A stretch of DNA of 64,000 nucleotides from Cloeon dipterum (lineage: Eukaryota > Arthropoda > Insecta > Ephemeroptera > Baetidae): positions 20,391,883 to 20,455,882 of the forward strand of contig NC_088789.1 in the NCBI RefSeq assembly GCF_949628265.1, in the 5' to 3' direction. The notes under the pieces are model-generated. The model searched no databases. It saw only the letters and a list, made by a program, of their open reading frames with translations, and was not told the origin of the DNA. Below are positions 60,781-64,000 of the stretch, one piece after another (the stretch's first letter is position 1; each line of letters starts with the position of its first letter). A program made the translations under genes and the position numbers.

Positions 60781-61555
60781 CAATTTAATTGTTTTTCATT
60801 AAAAGTAGATTGATACAGGGCAAAATATTGCAATAATTAATTTGTTTAATTTCATTAGATGACATAAAATTTGTATATTAATTAGTTATTAGTTTAAAAT
60901 CTACAAATTGCAATTATGAAAATAGGTCTGAGAATTTGAAATTCCAGAATTTGACAACTTTCTTGAAACAAATGAACGGGTTTGTCAATAATTATTTTAT
61001 CGCTTCATCGCGATCCTGTGACGAAATAAATCATGATTTTCACAAAGGAGACATATTACTCGCCGCTTGATAAGCAATTTAGTGGAAATTTAAGCTCTCC
61101 AAATTTAGAAAATATCTAGGCAAAATTAAAAACCTGTTTCAGAATTTTGCATTACATACATTATCCACTTTAAAGAATAACCGACAATCCTGGCGGGTAA
61201 TATCTGTGATAGAAAATAATGTGACTCATATAAAACCAACAATGCCTTTTTTAATTGATTATTATTTTGTATATTTTTCGGCACCTTTTGTTTGTCACAT
61301 ACCCATCATTTCAGGATACTCGTCGCAATGCTAGACGAATCAATGTGCCTTTTGCGCCAAAATTCGAGCAGAAATCTATAACAGCCAATTAAATCACAGG
61401 ATTCTGTCGGGCCAGCCAATCAGAACACTGCTTCCTGGGCAGGGCCGGTCGTGGGGTTGAACCAAGGTCAGCTGGTGGGTGAAACTTGATAGACGAGACT
61501 GAGACGCACGTCTCGCAGCGAGACTCTTGTTTTCGACGACAAAATCGACTGACCG
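60781..61555. other. Intergenic region, glycerate kinase to ADP-glucokinase
   Basis: Same-strand neighbours. AT-rich up to about 61300, then GC-richer close to the ADPGK start, where its promoter and 5' leader should lie. Nothing else was recognised. Confidence 0.5.

Positions 61556-64000
<2,445 letters not shown>

Overview
The window looks like a compact arthropod genome, most probably an insect. It is eukaryotic: nearly every gene is split by short GT-AG introns, many of them 50-90 bp, and there are no operons or ribosome binding sites. The proteins are animal families (ORP1, Smaug, cyclin G, GH35 beta-galactosidase, glycerate kinase, ADP-dependent glucokinase). I cannot name the species. 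Exons were joined by hand from splice sites and reading phase. For every gene described as complete, the exon lengths sum to a multiple of three.

Layout. 1-4314, minus: two tandem genes for a leucine-rich-repeat-like protein family (the first runs off the left edge). 5254-18119, minus: an OSBPL1A/ORP1 gene with ankyrin repeats, a PH domain, an FFAT motif and a sterol-binding ORD; a second first exon at 9573-9619 makes an ORD-only short form. 18831-28449, minus: three tandem beta-galactosidase genes with the same 12-exon plan. 28450-32206: gene-poor, with repeats. 32207-38142, minus: Smaug (SAMD4). 40708-47206, plus: a HEAT/armadillo-like protein I cannot name. 48399-53402, minus: an NLR-like gene. 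55402-56019, plus: an FBXO7/nutcracker-like gene ending inside its F-box. 56391-58383, minus: cyclin G. 59237-60780, plus: glycerate kinase. 61556 to the right edge, plus: ADP-dependent glucokinase, incomplete.

The most interesting locus is 48399-53402. Its predicted 1515-residue protein appears to carry two caspase-like folds in tandem, both without the catalytic His and Cys, followed by a NACHT NTPase with intact Walker A and B motifs and about a dozen ankyrin repeats. This suggests an invertebrate NLR-type receptor or scaffold with pseudo-caspase modules. Other points of note are the beta-galactosidase triplication, the vertebrate-like long/short design of ORP1, two GC-AG introns, a possible early-ending ORP1 transcript, a 108-bp terminal-inverted-repeat element present in two copies, and a nearly perfect 41-bp inverted repeat in an intron.

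Functionally the genes are neighbours, not a pathway: sterol and endosome contact (ORP1), glycan hydrolysis (beta-galactosidases), mRNA repression (Smaug), innate-immunity-like signalling (NLR-like), cell cycle (cyclin G) and carbohydrate phosphorylation (GLYCTK, ADPGK). Three gene pairs are head to head (Smaug/HEAT, NLR-like/F-box, cyclin G/GLYCTK), so their upstream gaps probably hold divergent promoters.
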